DNA from: Meridianimarinicoccus sp044221805
GTDB lineage: Bacteria; Pseudomonadota; Alphaproteobacteria; Rhodobacterales; Rhodobacteraceae
Assembly (NCBI GenBank): GCA_044221805.1
Contig: JBGAOK010000024.1
Location: forward strand, 1-39,989
Direction: 5' to 3'
DNA length: 39,989 bases
The notes below the pieces were generated by a model. It was given only the letters and a program-made list of their open reading frames with translations. It did no database searches and was not told the origin of the DNA. This document shows, one piece after another, positions 25,653-32,948 of the stretch (position 1 is its first letter; each line of letters opens with the position of its first letter). The translations under genes and the position numbers were made by a program.

Positions 25653-25937
25653 TTACTCCAGCCCGTCGCGCCGGGCCGACCGGCGATCTTGCCAAACCTG
25701 ATAGGTCACTGCGAGCGCCCAGAACAGCCCCGCAAGTGCGGCGAAATCGAACAGGAAGGCGATCCGCGCCGGCCAGTCCAGCGCCCCGCCCAGAACCTGC
25801 GCGCCCATCCACAAAAGCATCGTGCCGGCGATCACCAGCGAGGCCTGCCGCGCCTTGCGGCCGTTGCGCCGGTCGCGTTCGCCGCTGCCGGCCGACGCTG
25901 TCGCGCCCTGTCGGACCGCCGGTTCCACCATCGTCAT
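25653..25937 (-). CDS. DUF5337-like two-helix membrane protein
   Basis: A 94-residue protein with a basic N-terminal stretch (GERDRRNGRKARQ), two membrane helices (ASLVIAGTMLLWMGAQVLGG and FLFDFAALAGLFWALAVTYQ) and a basic tail. It resembles DUF5337 proteins known to me from the same place in Rhodobacterales nuo operons, so it may be an assembly or accessory factor; that is inference. Its ATG at 25937 overlaps the stop of the upstream HhH gene by four bases; a second ATG lies two codons later. Confidence 0.8.
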   Translation of the reverse strand: MTMVEPAVRQGATASAGSGERDRRNGRKARQASLVIAGTMLLWMGAQVLGGALDWPARIAFLFDFAALAGLFWALAVTYQVWQDRRSARRDGLE

Positions 25938-26632
25938 TCCTCGGCCGTCGCGCTTTGGGACAGGCGCCGGGCCTGCTCGACCCAGCCGTCCCGGCTGGCG
26001 CGGCCGCGTACGCCGGGGATCTCGTCATCGACCCAGGCGAGTTCGGACCGGCTCCAGCCGGCGATCTGGTCGAAACGCCAGAACCCGGCAGCGTTCAGAG
26101 CCTTTTCCAGCTTCGGGCCGATGCCCTTGATCCGTTTCAGGTCGTCTGCCTGACCGGCGTGCGGCGCCGCCATCGCGGCCGGGCGCTCCGAAATCAGACC
26201 CGTCGCGGCCTCCTCGACCGCGGCGAGATCCGCGGCGCCGGCAAGCGGCGCGGCGATGGCGCCGGCCTCGTCCTCGGCCAGTTCGACCGCGACCAGGGCC
26301 ACGACCTCTTCCGGGCCGACCGCGACTTCCGCCGCCGTCTCCACCGCCGTTTCCACCACGCTCTCGACCATCGACTCGACCGCGGGTTCACCCGGCGATG
26401 GGTGGCCCCCGGCATGGTCTTCCGGCCTGGGGACGGCAGCATGGCCGCCCGCCGGCAGCATCGCCAGCAGGGCCACGAAGGCCGCGAGGCCCAGCAGCAG
26501 GCCGCGGAACGCGGCGCCCAGCATGCCATACCCCGCGAGCGCCATCAGCAGCATCACGGCAACCACACCGACAAGGGCCGCGAGCATCGCGGCCTCAGTC
26601 TTCACGGTGTTCGGGCTCGTGTCGTGGGCCAT
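25934..26632 (-). CDS. Membrane-anchored helix-hairpin-helix protein of the nuo operon
   Basis: A 232-residue protein. Residues 14-60 hold two hydrophobic helices; about 70-160 is a low-complexity acidic Ala/Glu/Val region with VES/VET repeats; residues 163-222 form a helix-hairpin-helix-like domain (DDLKRIKGIGPKLEKAL, then GFWRFDQIAGWSRSELAWVD). The same C-terminal domain is, as I recall, fused to NuoE in some Rhodobacterales, whereas here NuoE lacks it and the domain stands alone next to nuoE. HhH domains usually bind DNA, but in this setting a protein contact within complex I is more plausible. It overlaps the DUF5337-like gene by four bases. Confidence 0.8.
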   Translation of the reverse strand: MAHDTSPNTVKTEAAMLAALVGVVAVMLLMALAGYGMLGAAFRGLLLGLAAFVALLAMLPAGGHAAVPRPEDHAGGHPSPGEPAVESMVESVVETAVETAAEVAVGPEEVVALVAVELAEDEAGAIAAPLAGAADLAAVEEAATGLISERPAAMAAPHAGQADDLKRIKGIGPKLEKALNAAGFWRFDQIAGWSRSELAWVDDEIPGVRGRASRDGWVEQARRLSQSATAEE

Positions 26633-26703
26633 CTGGTCGTCTCGCTCCCCGCCTCAGTCCGTTGCGCTGGTCCCTGCCCTCGTCGCGCGTCCCTCGCCGG
26701 GGA

Positions 26704-27420
26704 TCAGGCCCCTTCTGCGATCCAGGGCGCGCGAAAGGGCACCTCGGTGCCGTCGATCCGCTTCAGGGTGTCCCCGATCTCCGTGGCCAGCGCCACCGAG
26801 GCGTTCTCGGGCGGGCGGCCATCGGCATACTGGGTCAGCGAGGACAGCTCGGCCTTGGGTTCGGACGCATAGCGGCCGTTCTGCGGCCCCGGCGCCGGCA
26901 CCTCGCCCGCTGCCATGCGGTCGAGCAGGCCGGCGAAGATCTCGGGCGTCAGGTCCTCGTAATAGTCCTTGCCGATCTGGGCCATCGGCGCGTTCGCACA
27001 GGAGCCGAGGCATTCGACCTCCTCCCAGCTGAACTTGCCATCAGCGCTCAGCGCGTGGGCCTTGGGCGCGATCTTCGCCTTGCAGACCGCCACCAGATCC
27101 TCGGCGCCGCAGATCATGCACGAGGTGGTGCCGCAGATCTGCACATGGGCCACCGTGCCCACCGGGGCGAGCTGGAACATGAAGTAGAACGTCGCCACTT
27201 CCAGCGCGCGGATATAAGCCATGCCCAGCATGTCGGCGACATGCTCGATCGCGGGCCGGGTCAGCCAGCCTTCCTGTTCCTGCGCCCGCCACAAGAGCGG
27301 GATGATCGCGCTGGCCTGACGCCCGGCGGGATACTTCCGGATCTGCGCCTCGGCCCATTGCTGGTTGGCGGGCGTGAAGGCGAAGGTTGCGGGCTGTTCG
27401 TGGTGCAGGCGGCGCAGCAT
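26704..27420 (-). CDS. nuoE: NADH-quinone oxidoreductase subunit E
   Basis: A 238-residue thioredoxin-like subunit that binds [2Fe-2S] N1a. The four ligands lie in ICGTTSCMICG and ECLGSCANAP. The N-terminal helical bundle includes YPAGRQASAIIPLLWRAQEQ and the HVADMLGM segment. A tail of about 60 residues follows the core (GRYASEPKAELSS...), longer than in E. coli but without the HhH domain found in the next gene. The start at 27420 shares one base with the stop of the preceding membrane-protein gene. Confidence 0.96.
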   Translation of the reverse strand: MLRRLHHEQPATFAFTPANQQWAEAQIRKYPAGRQASAIIPLLWRAQEQEGWLTRPAIEHVADMLGMAYIRALEVATFYFMFQLAPVGTVAHVQICGTTSCMICGAEDLVAVCKAKIAPKAHALSADGKFSWEEVECLGSCANAPMAQIGKDYYEDLTPEIFAGLLDRMAAGEVPAPGPQNGRYASEPKAELSSLTQYADGRPPENASVALATEIGDTLKRIDGTEVPFRAPWIAEGA

Positions 27421-27782
27421 CAGGCGGCTCCGTTCGTTGGGATTGCGGCGAAGGCAAGGGCGCTGACGAAAAGCGCGGCCAGCCCCGCGGCCAGGTGTTT
27501 GCGGAAGGGATGCCCGGCACGGGCGTAGATGAAGGCGTCGCCCAGACCGGGAACGGCCAGGATGGCGAAGGTCGCGGCAATGACGCGCATGTCGCCCGAC
27601 CACGCGGCGGCCAGAGCGAACAGCGCGAAGGCGGCATAGCGGTCGACCATCACCAGCGGCAGCTGCTCCAGCCGGTGCGTCGCCTGCGGCAACGCCTTGA
27701 CCGGGTCGAACGCGAACAGGACCCCGATATAGGCCGGGATCATCGCGCCGATCAGGGCGAGGGTCGTGACCGCGCTTGCCAT
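27420..27782 (-). CDS. Small membrane protein between nuoD and nuoE
   Basis: A 120-residue protein with about four hydrophobic helices (LALIGAMIPAYIGVLFAF, YAAFALFALAAAW, VIAATFAILAVPGLGDAFIY, HLAAGLAALFVSALAF). I do not recognise the family with certainty; the GDAFIY/AGHPFRKH segment resembles small DUF4267-type membrane proteins. It is two bases from nuoD and overlaps nuoE by one base, so it is translated with complex I genes. Confidence 0.75.
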   Translation of the reverse strand: MASAVTTLALIGAMIPAYIGVLFAFDPVKALPQATHRLEQLPLVMVDRYAAFALFALAAAWSGDMRVIAATFAILAVPGLGDAFIYARAGHPFRKHLAAGLAALFVSALAFAAIPTNGAA

Positions 27783-27784
27783 GC

Positions 27785-29002
27785 TCAGCGGTCGATCTCG
27801 CCGAACACGACGTCGAGCGTGCCGATGATCGCCGCCACGTCGGCCAGCATGTGGCCCTTGGCGATGTGGTCGATCGCCTGCAGGTGCGCGAAGCCCGGGG
27901 CGCGCAGCTTGGCGCGATAGGGCCGGTTGGTGCCGTCGGCCACCAGATAGACGCCGAACTCGCCCTTCGGCGCCTCGACCGCGGCATAGACCTCGCCCGC
28001 GGGGACGTGGAAGCCTTCGGTATAGAGCTTGAAGTGATGGATCAGCGATTCCATCGAGGTCTTCATGTCGGCGCGCTTCGGCGGGCTCAGCTTGCCCCGG
28101 GCCATCACGTCGCCCTGGTTCTCGGCCAGGCGCAGCTTCTCGCAGGCCTGGCGGATGATCTTCGTCGACTCGCGCATCTCGGCCATGCGGACCAGATAGC
28201 GGTCATAGCAGTCGCCATGCTTGCCGAGCGCGACCTTGAAGTCGAATTCGTCGTAGCACTCATAGGGCTGCGACCGCCGCAGGTCCCAGGCCAGGCCCGA
28301 GCCGCGCACCATCACGCCCGAGAAGCCCCAGTCGAGGATCTCCTGCTCGCTGATCACGCCGATGTCGACGTTGCGCTGCTTGAAGATCCGGTTCTCGGTC
28401 AGCAGCCCGTCGAGATCGTCCAGCACCCGGGGGAACTCGACCGCCCACTGGTCGATGTCCTCGATCAGCTTCGGCGGCAGGTCCTGATGCACGCCCCCCG
28501 GCCGGAAATAGGCGGCGTGGAGCCGCGCCCCGCAGGCGCGCTCGTAGAACACCATCAGCTTCTCGCGTTCCTCGAAGCCCCACAGCGGCGGGGTCAGCGC
28601 GCCCACGTCCATGGCCTGGGTGGTGACGTTCAGCAGGTGGTTCAGCACCCGGCCGATCTCGGAATACAGCACCCGGATCAGGCTGGCGCGGCGCGGCACC
28701 ACGGTGCCGGTCAGCTTCTCGATCGCCAGGCACCAGGCATGCTCCTGGTTCATCGGCGCGACGTAGTCGAGCCGGTCGAGATAGGGCAGGTTCTGCAGAT
28801 AGGTCCGGCTTTCCATCAGCTTCTCGGTGCCGCGGTGCAGCAGGCCGATATGCGGGTCGCAGCGTTCGACGATCTCGCCGTCCAGCTCGAGCACCAGCCG
28901 CAGCACGCCGTGCGCCGCCGGGTGCTGGGGCCCGAAGTTGATGTTGAAGTTGCGGATCTTCTGCTCGCCGGTCAGGGCGTCGCCGAATTTGGTACCGTCC
29001 AT
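27785..29002 (-). CDS. nuoD: NADH-quinone oxidoreductase subunit D
   Basis: A 405-residue 49-kDa-type subunit that, with NuoB, forms the quinone-binding cavity near cluster N2. Markers are NFGPQHPAAHGVLRLVLELD (with the quinone-contacting His), LHRGTEKLMESRTYLQNLPY, DRLDYVAPMNQEHAWCLAIE and the C-terminal DVVFGEIDR. Length and termini are standard. It is a separate gene, not fused to nuoC as in E. coli. Confidence 0.98.
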   Translation of the reverse strand: MDGTKFGDALTGEQKIRNFNINFGPQHPAAHGVLRLVLELDGEIVERCDPHIGLLHRGTEKLMESRTYLQNLPYLDRLDYVAPMNQEHAWCLAIEKLTGTVVPRRASLIRVLYSEIGRVLNHLLNVTTQAMDVGALTPPLWGFEEREKLMVFYERACGARLHAAYFRPGGVHQDLPPKLIEDIDQWAVEFPRVLDDLDGLLTENRIFKQRNVDIGVISEQEILDWGFSGVMVRGSGLAWDLRRSQPYECYDEFDFKVALGKHGDCYDRYLVRMAEMRESTKIIRQACEKLRLAENQGDVMARGKLSPPKRADMKTSMESLIHHFKLYTEGFHVPAGEVYAAVEAPKGEFGVYLVADGTNRPYRAKLRAPGFAHLQAIDHIAKGHMLADVAAIIGTLDVVFGEIDR

Positions 29003-29018
29003 CTTGTTCGCCCTCTCC

Positions 29019-29182
29019 TCAGTGCCTTACGCGCGATGCCATGACCCAGAGCAGGATGATCGAGCCGTTCGGGAGGATCGCGACGACCGCCCGGTCGGGT
29101 TGATGCCGCATTCCGGCAGAAGCCGGAAGAACGGGATGATGACGGGCAGGCCCGTCAGAAGGAACAGGGGGCCCCCGGTCAT
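29019..29182 (-). pseudogene. Frameshifted two-helix micro-protein gene upstream of nuoD
   Basis: An ATG at 29182 overlaps the thioesterase stop by four bases (ATGA), the coupling used throughout this operon. The first frame reads MTGGPLFLLTGLPVIIPFF then RLLPECGIN. From about 29096 the sensible protein continues in another frame as DRAVVAILPNGSIILLWVMA then SRVRH, with a TGA at 29019. Restoring one base near 29096-29099 would give a small two-helix membrane protein of about 54 residues. As written, the first frame runs on into Ser/Arg-rich sequence. It could be a true indel, a sequencing error in the CCC run, or programmed -1 frameshifting. Confidence 0.55.
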
Positions 29183-29607
29183 GCCGGCACCCTCGCGGCG
29201 GCCTTGACGGCCGCCTTGGCCTGGAATCGGTCGCGATCGACCACGGCGCGCTTGTGGCGCCCCTCGCCGATCAGGTCGAGGCCGTCATGCAGCGAGACGT
29301 CGAACCAGATGAACCGCCCGTCGATCTCGGCCACCCGGCTGGTGACGGTGACGGTCAGGCCCGGCGGCGTCGGCGCCAGATGGCTGATGTCCACATGAAT
29401 CCCCAGCGAGCATTCGCCGGCGTCGTAATAGGGTGCGATCTGCTCGCAGCAGGCCCATTCCATCAGCCCGATCATGTAGGCGGTGGCAAACACGTCGGGC
29501 ATCGTCGCCAGCAGCGTGGAATCGGCAAAAAGCCGCGAGACGGTCTCGTCCGCCGGCACCACCCGCGCGAAGGTCGCGGTGTCACCTATGGCGAGGCCCG
29601 GCTTCAC
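29179..29607 (-). CDS. Hotdog-fold thioesterase (FlK-like)
   Basis: A 142-residue protein with a single-hotdog thioesterase pattern: PDVFATAYMIGLMEWACCE with the helix glutamate, GIHVDISHLAPTPPG with the conserved His and TP-G, and RFIWFDVSLHDGLDLIGEGRHKR as the last strands. These match fluoroacetyl-CoA thioesterase-like (FlK-type) proteins; the substrate here is unknown. It starts with GTG at 29607 immediately after the nuoC stop. The position between nuoC and nuoD suggests co-expression with complex I. Confidence 0.85.
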   Translation of the reverse strand: MKPGLAIGDTATFARVVPADETVSRLFADSTLLATMPDVFATAYMIGLMEWACCEQIAPYYDAGECSLGIHVDISHLAPTPPGLTVTVTSRVAEIDGRFIWFDVSLHDGLDLIGEGRHKRAVVDRDRFQAKAAVKAAARVPA

Positions 29608-30219
29608 TCAGGCCCCCTTCGCCTTGGCCTTGTCGTCGCCGGGCAGGATGTACTGGGCCCCTTCCCAGGGCGACATGAAGTCGAACATCCGGTATTCCTG
29701 CACCAGCTTCACCGGTTCGTAGACGACGCGCTTCTGCTCCTCGTCGTAGCGGACCTCGATATAGCCGGTGGTGGGGAAGTCCTTGCGCAACGGATAGCCG
29801 CGGAAGCCGTAGTCGGTCAGGATCCGGCGCAGGTCCGGGTGCCCCGAGAACAGCACCCCGAACATGTCGAAGACCTCGCGCTCGAACCAGTTCGCCGCCG
29901 GATAGACGGTGACGATCGACGGCACCATGTCTTCCTCGCCGACCTCGACGCGGATGCGGATGCGCTGGTTCCGGTACATGGACAGGAACTGGTAGACCAC
30001 GTCGAAGCGTTTCGCCCGCTCGGGCCAGTCGATCCCGGTGATGTCCACCAGGGTCGAGAAGCGGCAGGTCTGGTCGGTCTTCAGGAACTCGACGAAGCTG
30101 ACCAGATGCGACAGCGCGACGGTGACGTTCAGCTCGCCATAGGCGATCCCGGTCGAGACCACGCTGTCGGGCCGGGCCTCCTGGATATGGGCGGCGAGTT
30201 CGCGAAGCGGTTCGGTCAT
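29608..30219 (-). CDS. nuoC: NADH-quinone oxidoreductase subunit C
   Basis: A 203-residue 30-kDa-type subunit of the peripheral arm; it has no cofactor and packs against NuoD. The hallmark NWFEREVFDMFGVLFSGHPD is followed by LRRILTDYGFRGYPLRKDFP. The start at 30219 (MTEPLRELAAHIQ) is preferred over the longer frame, which overlaps nuoB in another frame. A 34-nt gap separates it from nuoB. Confidence 0.98.
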   Translation of the reverse strand: MTEPLRELAAHIQEARPDSVVSTGIAYGELNVTVALSHLVSFVEFLKTDQTCRFSTLVDITGIDWPERAKRFDVVYQFLSMYRNQRIRIRVEVGEEDMVPSIVTVYPAANWFEREVFDMFGVLFSGHPDLRRILTDYGFRGYPLRKDFPTTGYIEVRYDEEQKRVVYEPVKLVQEYRMFDFMSPWEGAQYILPGDDKAKAKGA

Positions 30220-30253
30220 GATTGTCCCCGATGCTCTTGCTGTGACCGGCTGC

Positions 30254-30781
30254 TCAGCGCACCAGCGTGCCGGTGCGGCGGATCTTCCGCTGCAACTGCA
30301 GGATGCCGTAGAGCAGCGCCTCGGCGGTCGGCGGGCAGCCGGGAACGTAGATGTCCACCGGCACGACCCGGTCGCAGCCACGCACCACCGAATAGCTGTA
30401 ATGGTAGTAGCCCCCGCCATTGGCGCAGGACCCCATCGAGATCACGTAGCGCGGCTCGGGCATCTGGTCGTAGACCTTCCTGAGCGCCGGCGCCATCTTG
30501 TTGGTCAGCGTCCCGGCGACGATCATCACGTCCGACTGGCGCGGCGAGGCGCGCGGCGCGATGCCGAAGCGTTCGGCATCATAGCGCGGCATCGAGGTGT
30601 GCATCATCTCGACCGCGCAGCAGGCCAGGCCGAAGGTCATCCAGTGCAGCGACCCAGTGCGGGCCCAGTTGATGATGTCCTCGGCCGAGGTCAGCAGGAA
30701 GCCCTTGTCCTGCAGCTCGCGGTTCAGGGCCTGGGTGGCGACTTCGCGGTCGGGTCCGGCGGTGTTCACGGCGGTGCTCAT
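30254..30781 (-). CDS. nuoB: NADH-quinone oxidoreductase subunit B
   Basis: A 175-residue subunit that binds the terminal [4Fe-4S] N2. Its ligands are the tandem Cys in GLACCAVEMMH, the Cys in MGSCANGGGYYHYSY, and VPGCPPTAEALLYG. The ATG at 30781 overlaps the nuoA stop by four bases and yields a typical N-terminus (MSTAVNTAG). Confidence 0.98.
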   Translation of the reverse strand: MSTAVNTAGPDREVATQALNRELQDKGFLLTSAEDIINWARTGSLHWMTFGLACCAVEMMHTSMPRYDAERFGIAPRASPRQSDVMIVAGTLTNKMAPALRKVYDQMPEPRYVISMGSCANGGGYYHYSYSVVRGCDRVVPVDIYVPGCPPTAEALLYGILQLQRKIRRTGTLVR

Positions 30782-31143
30782 TCCCAGTCCATCGCCCCCT
30801 TCTTCCATTCATAGGCGAAGCCGATGGTCAGCACCGCCAGGAAGGCCATCATCGACCAGAAGCCGACCATGCTCATGTCCTTGAACGCGACCGCCCAGGG
30901 GAACAGGAACGCCACCTCGAGGTCGAAGATGATGAACAGGATCGACACGAGATAGAAGCGCACGTCGAACTTCATCCGCGCATCGTCGAAGGCGTTGAAG
31001 CCGCATTCATAGGCCGAGACCTTCTCGGGATCCGGGTTGCGCACCGCCAGCACGGCGGCGGCGAGGATCAGGACCAGACCGAGTCCGATCGCGACCACGA
31101 GGAAGATGAGAATGGGCAGGTATTCCCGCAGGAGATGGTCCAC
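30778..31143 (-). CDS. nuoA: NADH-quinone oxidoreductase subunit A
   Basis: A 121-residue protein, exactly the usual length, with three membrane helices. The loop SAYECGFNAFDDARMKFDVRFY is the family hallmark and lies near the quinone site; FIIFDLEVAFLFPWAV carries the conserved acidic pair. Translation most likely starts at GTG 31143, nine bases after GGGAGG; the frame upstream is not NuoA-like. It is the first gene of the long operon. Confidence 0.97.
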   Translation of the reverse strand: MDHLLREYLPILIFLVVAIGLGLVLILAAAVLAVRNPDPEKVSAYECGFNAFDDARMKFDVRFYLVSILFIIFDLEVAFLFPWAVAFKDMSMVGFWSMMAFLAVLTIGFAYEWKKGAMDWE

Positions 31144-31467
31144 GGCTTTCGGCCTCCCGACTTGGGCGCGATGGCGCAATTCCTAACCGTCTAACCGCAG
31201 ACCCCCTGCCGGTCAACCAAGCGCGCCGCGACCCCGGCGGGGAAATCGACGACTTTTCAGCGGATTGTCCGGCAAGGGGGCGACCAAGCGCCGTAATGAC
31301 GCAGGAGGCGGGTCCGAATTCTGCGGGGGATTGTGCCGGCACGACGGGAAAGTCGGGATTTCCCGGCCCCCGCCACCCCGCGCGGCGCCTGATCGCCGGG
31401 GCCGGCAGACGTAGTGTCAAGAATGGCGATCGGGTCGAATGCAGCCCGGCGCCGGGGGAGGCCCGCC
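31144..31467. other. Intergenic region upstream of nuoA and the lysis-module relic
   Basis: These 324 nt hold the nuo promoter (31188-31216) and, further upstream on the same strand, an isolated TTGACA at 31420-31415 without a good -10. On the plus strand GGGGGAGG (31454-31461) is a strong ribosome binding site for the holin-like relic at 31468. No gene is seen. Confidence 0.6.
31188..31216 (-). promoter_or_regulatory. Promoter of the nuo operon
   Basis: On the minus strand TTGACC (31216-31211) and TAGACG (31193-31188) are spaced 17 bp apart. Transcription would start near 31181 and leave a leader of about 38 nt carrying the nuoA ribosome binding site. Confidence 0.65.
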
Positions 31468-31994
31468 ATGCCCGTCGTCCTGCCCCCGCTCGTCTCGCTC
31501 GCGGTCTCGCTCGTTCCCGGCCTGGCGAAGCGCCTGGCCGACCGGGCGTTGCCCCGCGTCGTGCAGGAGCCGGCCGACGCGGTGAAGCAGGTGCCGGGCA
31601 CAAAGGGCGTTGTCGTCGCCGAACGAGGCTGTAGGATCCGAAAATCTCGGCCAAGCTTCGCGTCCGCCTGGCCGAGATCGAGGTCGAGGCAGACCGGGTT
31701 CAGGCCGAGGCCGAGGCAAAGCGCCGGGCCGACGAACTCGACCGGTTCCGCACCGGGGTCGCCAACTTGCAGCACGCCCGGGTCACCCGCGAGATCGTCA
31801 GCGAGCAGACTCGCCAGACCGCTGCACTGCTGGAACGGATGGCGGCCGCCGAGGCACCGCCCCGGACTGGCGTCCGGCCGAAGGATACCCGCCAGTCGGC
31901 CGCTGCGCCGATCTGGTGTTCGCTCAGGAAAGCGCCGCCTTGCCCCTGCGCGGCGCCGACGGCGACGGCACGCGCCGTCTGGGCATCCCGCTGA
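31468..31994 (+). pseudogene. Degraded holin-like gene (GTA/phage 3TM-holin type)
   Basis: The start is well formed: ATG at 31468 with GGGGGAGG six bases upstream. The first frame encodes a hydrophobic N-terminus (MPVVLPPLVSLAVSLVPGLA) followed by VKQVPGTKG. The coiled-coil region then continues in a different frame after a TAG at 31632: KISAKLRVRLAEIEVEADRV, then EAEAKRRADELDRFRTGV. A short link (NEAVG) appears in the third frame. The order hydrophobic start, VKxVxGT, LRLAEIE, charged helix resembles GTA/phage holins of the 3TM group (PF11351-like) from memory, but the downstream membrane helices are missing. Several indels are needed to restore one frame, so it is a pseudogene. Confidence 0.5.
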
Positions 31995-32401
31995 AGATGC
32001 TGGCCGCCTTCCATGGCGTGCCGGTCACGCTCGAGGGCCTGCAAAGCCTGACCCGGGACGAGGCCCGCGAGATCCTGCGCGGCAACTACTGGAACGCGCT
32101 GAACTGCGACAACCTTCCCGCTGGCGTCGACCTGGTGGTGTTCGACCTCGCCGTGACCTTGGGCACCAGCCCGGCGGCGAAGCTGCTGCAGACGGTCGTC
32201 CATGTGGAACAGGACGGCGAGGACGGCACCATCACCACCGGCGCCGCCCGGTCGATCGACCCGGGCCATGTGGTCAACGTGTTCAGCGACGGCCGGATCG
32301 AGTTCTGCCGCAGCCTGCCCGACTGGGAGGCCCGGAAGAACGCCCTGACCCGCCGCACCCAGGAAATCCGCGAGGCGGCGCTGGAGATGCTGCGCGGCTG
32401 A
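31916..32401 (+). CDS. Endolysin-like protein, GH108/PG_binding_3 type, N-terminus degenerate
   Basis: About 161 codons from a possible GTG at 31916. The segment RRLGIPLKMLAAFHGVPVTL, LTRDEAREILRGNYWNAL, and VDLVVFDLAVTLGTSPAAKL match the pattern of GH108 N-acetylmuramidases (tNkGIt..., iYr..YWd, D..vfD.avn.G....a..lLQ). The end (DGTITTGAARSIDP, RIEFCRSLPDWEARKNALTR) fits the PG_binding_3 domain. The usual catalytic HEGG near the N-terminus is replaced by AQESAALP, so lytic activity is doubtful. The frame overlaps the end of the holin relic, suggesting a deletion joined the two genes. Whether it is still expressed is unclear. Confidence 0.55.
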   Translation: MFAQESAALPLRGADGDGTRRLGIPLKMLAAFHGVPVTLEGLQSLTRDEAREILRGNYWNALNCDNLPAGVDLVVFDLAVTLGTSPAAKLLQTVVHVEQDGEDGTITTGAARSIDPGHVVNVFSDGRIEFCRSLPDWEARKNALTRRTQEIREAALEMLRG

Positions 32402-32429
32402 CCGGCCCCGCAGGGGGCACCGGGGCGGC

Positions 32430-32948
32430 TCAGCCTCCGGCCAGCCAGTCGCGGAAGTCGAGCACCCGTCCGGCGGTGCGGCGCATCTGGCAGTCCCCGG
32501 CCACGATGCTGCGGATCGTGCCTTCGGACCAGCGCTGCCAGCCCCAGCCGCACTCGGCGTCGCGGAAACCGATCCAGGCGCGCTGCGCCGCGCGCAGGCT
32601 GTCGGCGCTGGCGGTGGTGCCATCGCCCCGCCCGGCATCCTGGCTGCGGGCCAGCGCCATGACCTCGGGCCAGAGCCCGTTCAGCAGCCCGTCCCAGACC
32701 CGGGTTTCCGCCGCCAGACACTCCGCGATCGCCAGCGTGGTCCCGGCGCCGCCATCCTGGCAGGCGGTGGCCACGATGCCGATGCAGGCCTGCGCGTCGG
32801 TTCGGTCGCTGGCCCCGTCGAGGCAGGTGGTGACCTTTGCAACCCATTCCGGTGCCGGTTCCGACGCCGGAGCCGCATTCTGGGCAGGTGCAGGCGCGGC
32901 GGCCAGCGCCAGTGCCATGAGGACAAGACCGGCCAGCCGTCCCGTCAT
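32430..32948 (-). CDS. Lysozyme inhibitor LprI/DUF1311 family protein
   Basis: A 172-residue secreted protein. The signal peptide covers residues 1-23 (LAGLVLMALALAAAPAPAQ). The rest has the LprI-N pattern: paired cysteines (TTCLDG, ACIGIVATACQDG, AECLAAE), WDGLLNGLWPEVMAL, AAQRAWIGFRDAECGW and EGTIRSIVAGDCQMRRTAGR. Some family members inhibit lysozymes, most are untested. Its ATG at 32948 overlaps the stop of the aminotransferase gene by four bases. It ends 28 bp from the convergent endolysin-like relic; that proximity may be coincidence. Confidence 0.87.
   Translation of the reverse strand: MTGRLAGLVLMALALAAAPAPAQNAAPASEPAPEWVAKVTTCLDGASDRTDAQACIGIVATACQDGGAGTTLAIAECLAAETRVWDGLLNGLWPEVMALARSQDAGRGDGTTASADSLRAAQRAWIGFRDAECGWGWQRWSEGTIRSIVAGDCQMRRTAGRVLDFRDWLAGG

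Noticed and set aside
31415..31420. TTGACA as a second nuo promoter
   Set aside because: No acceptable -10 hexamer lies 16-18 bp downstream on the minus strand.
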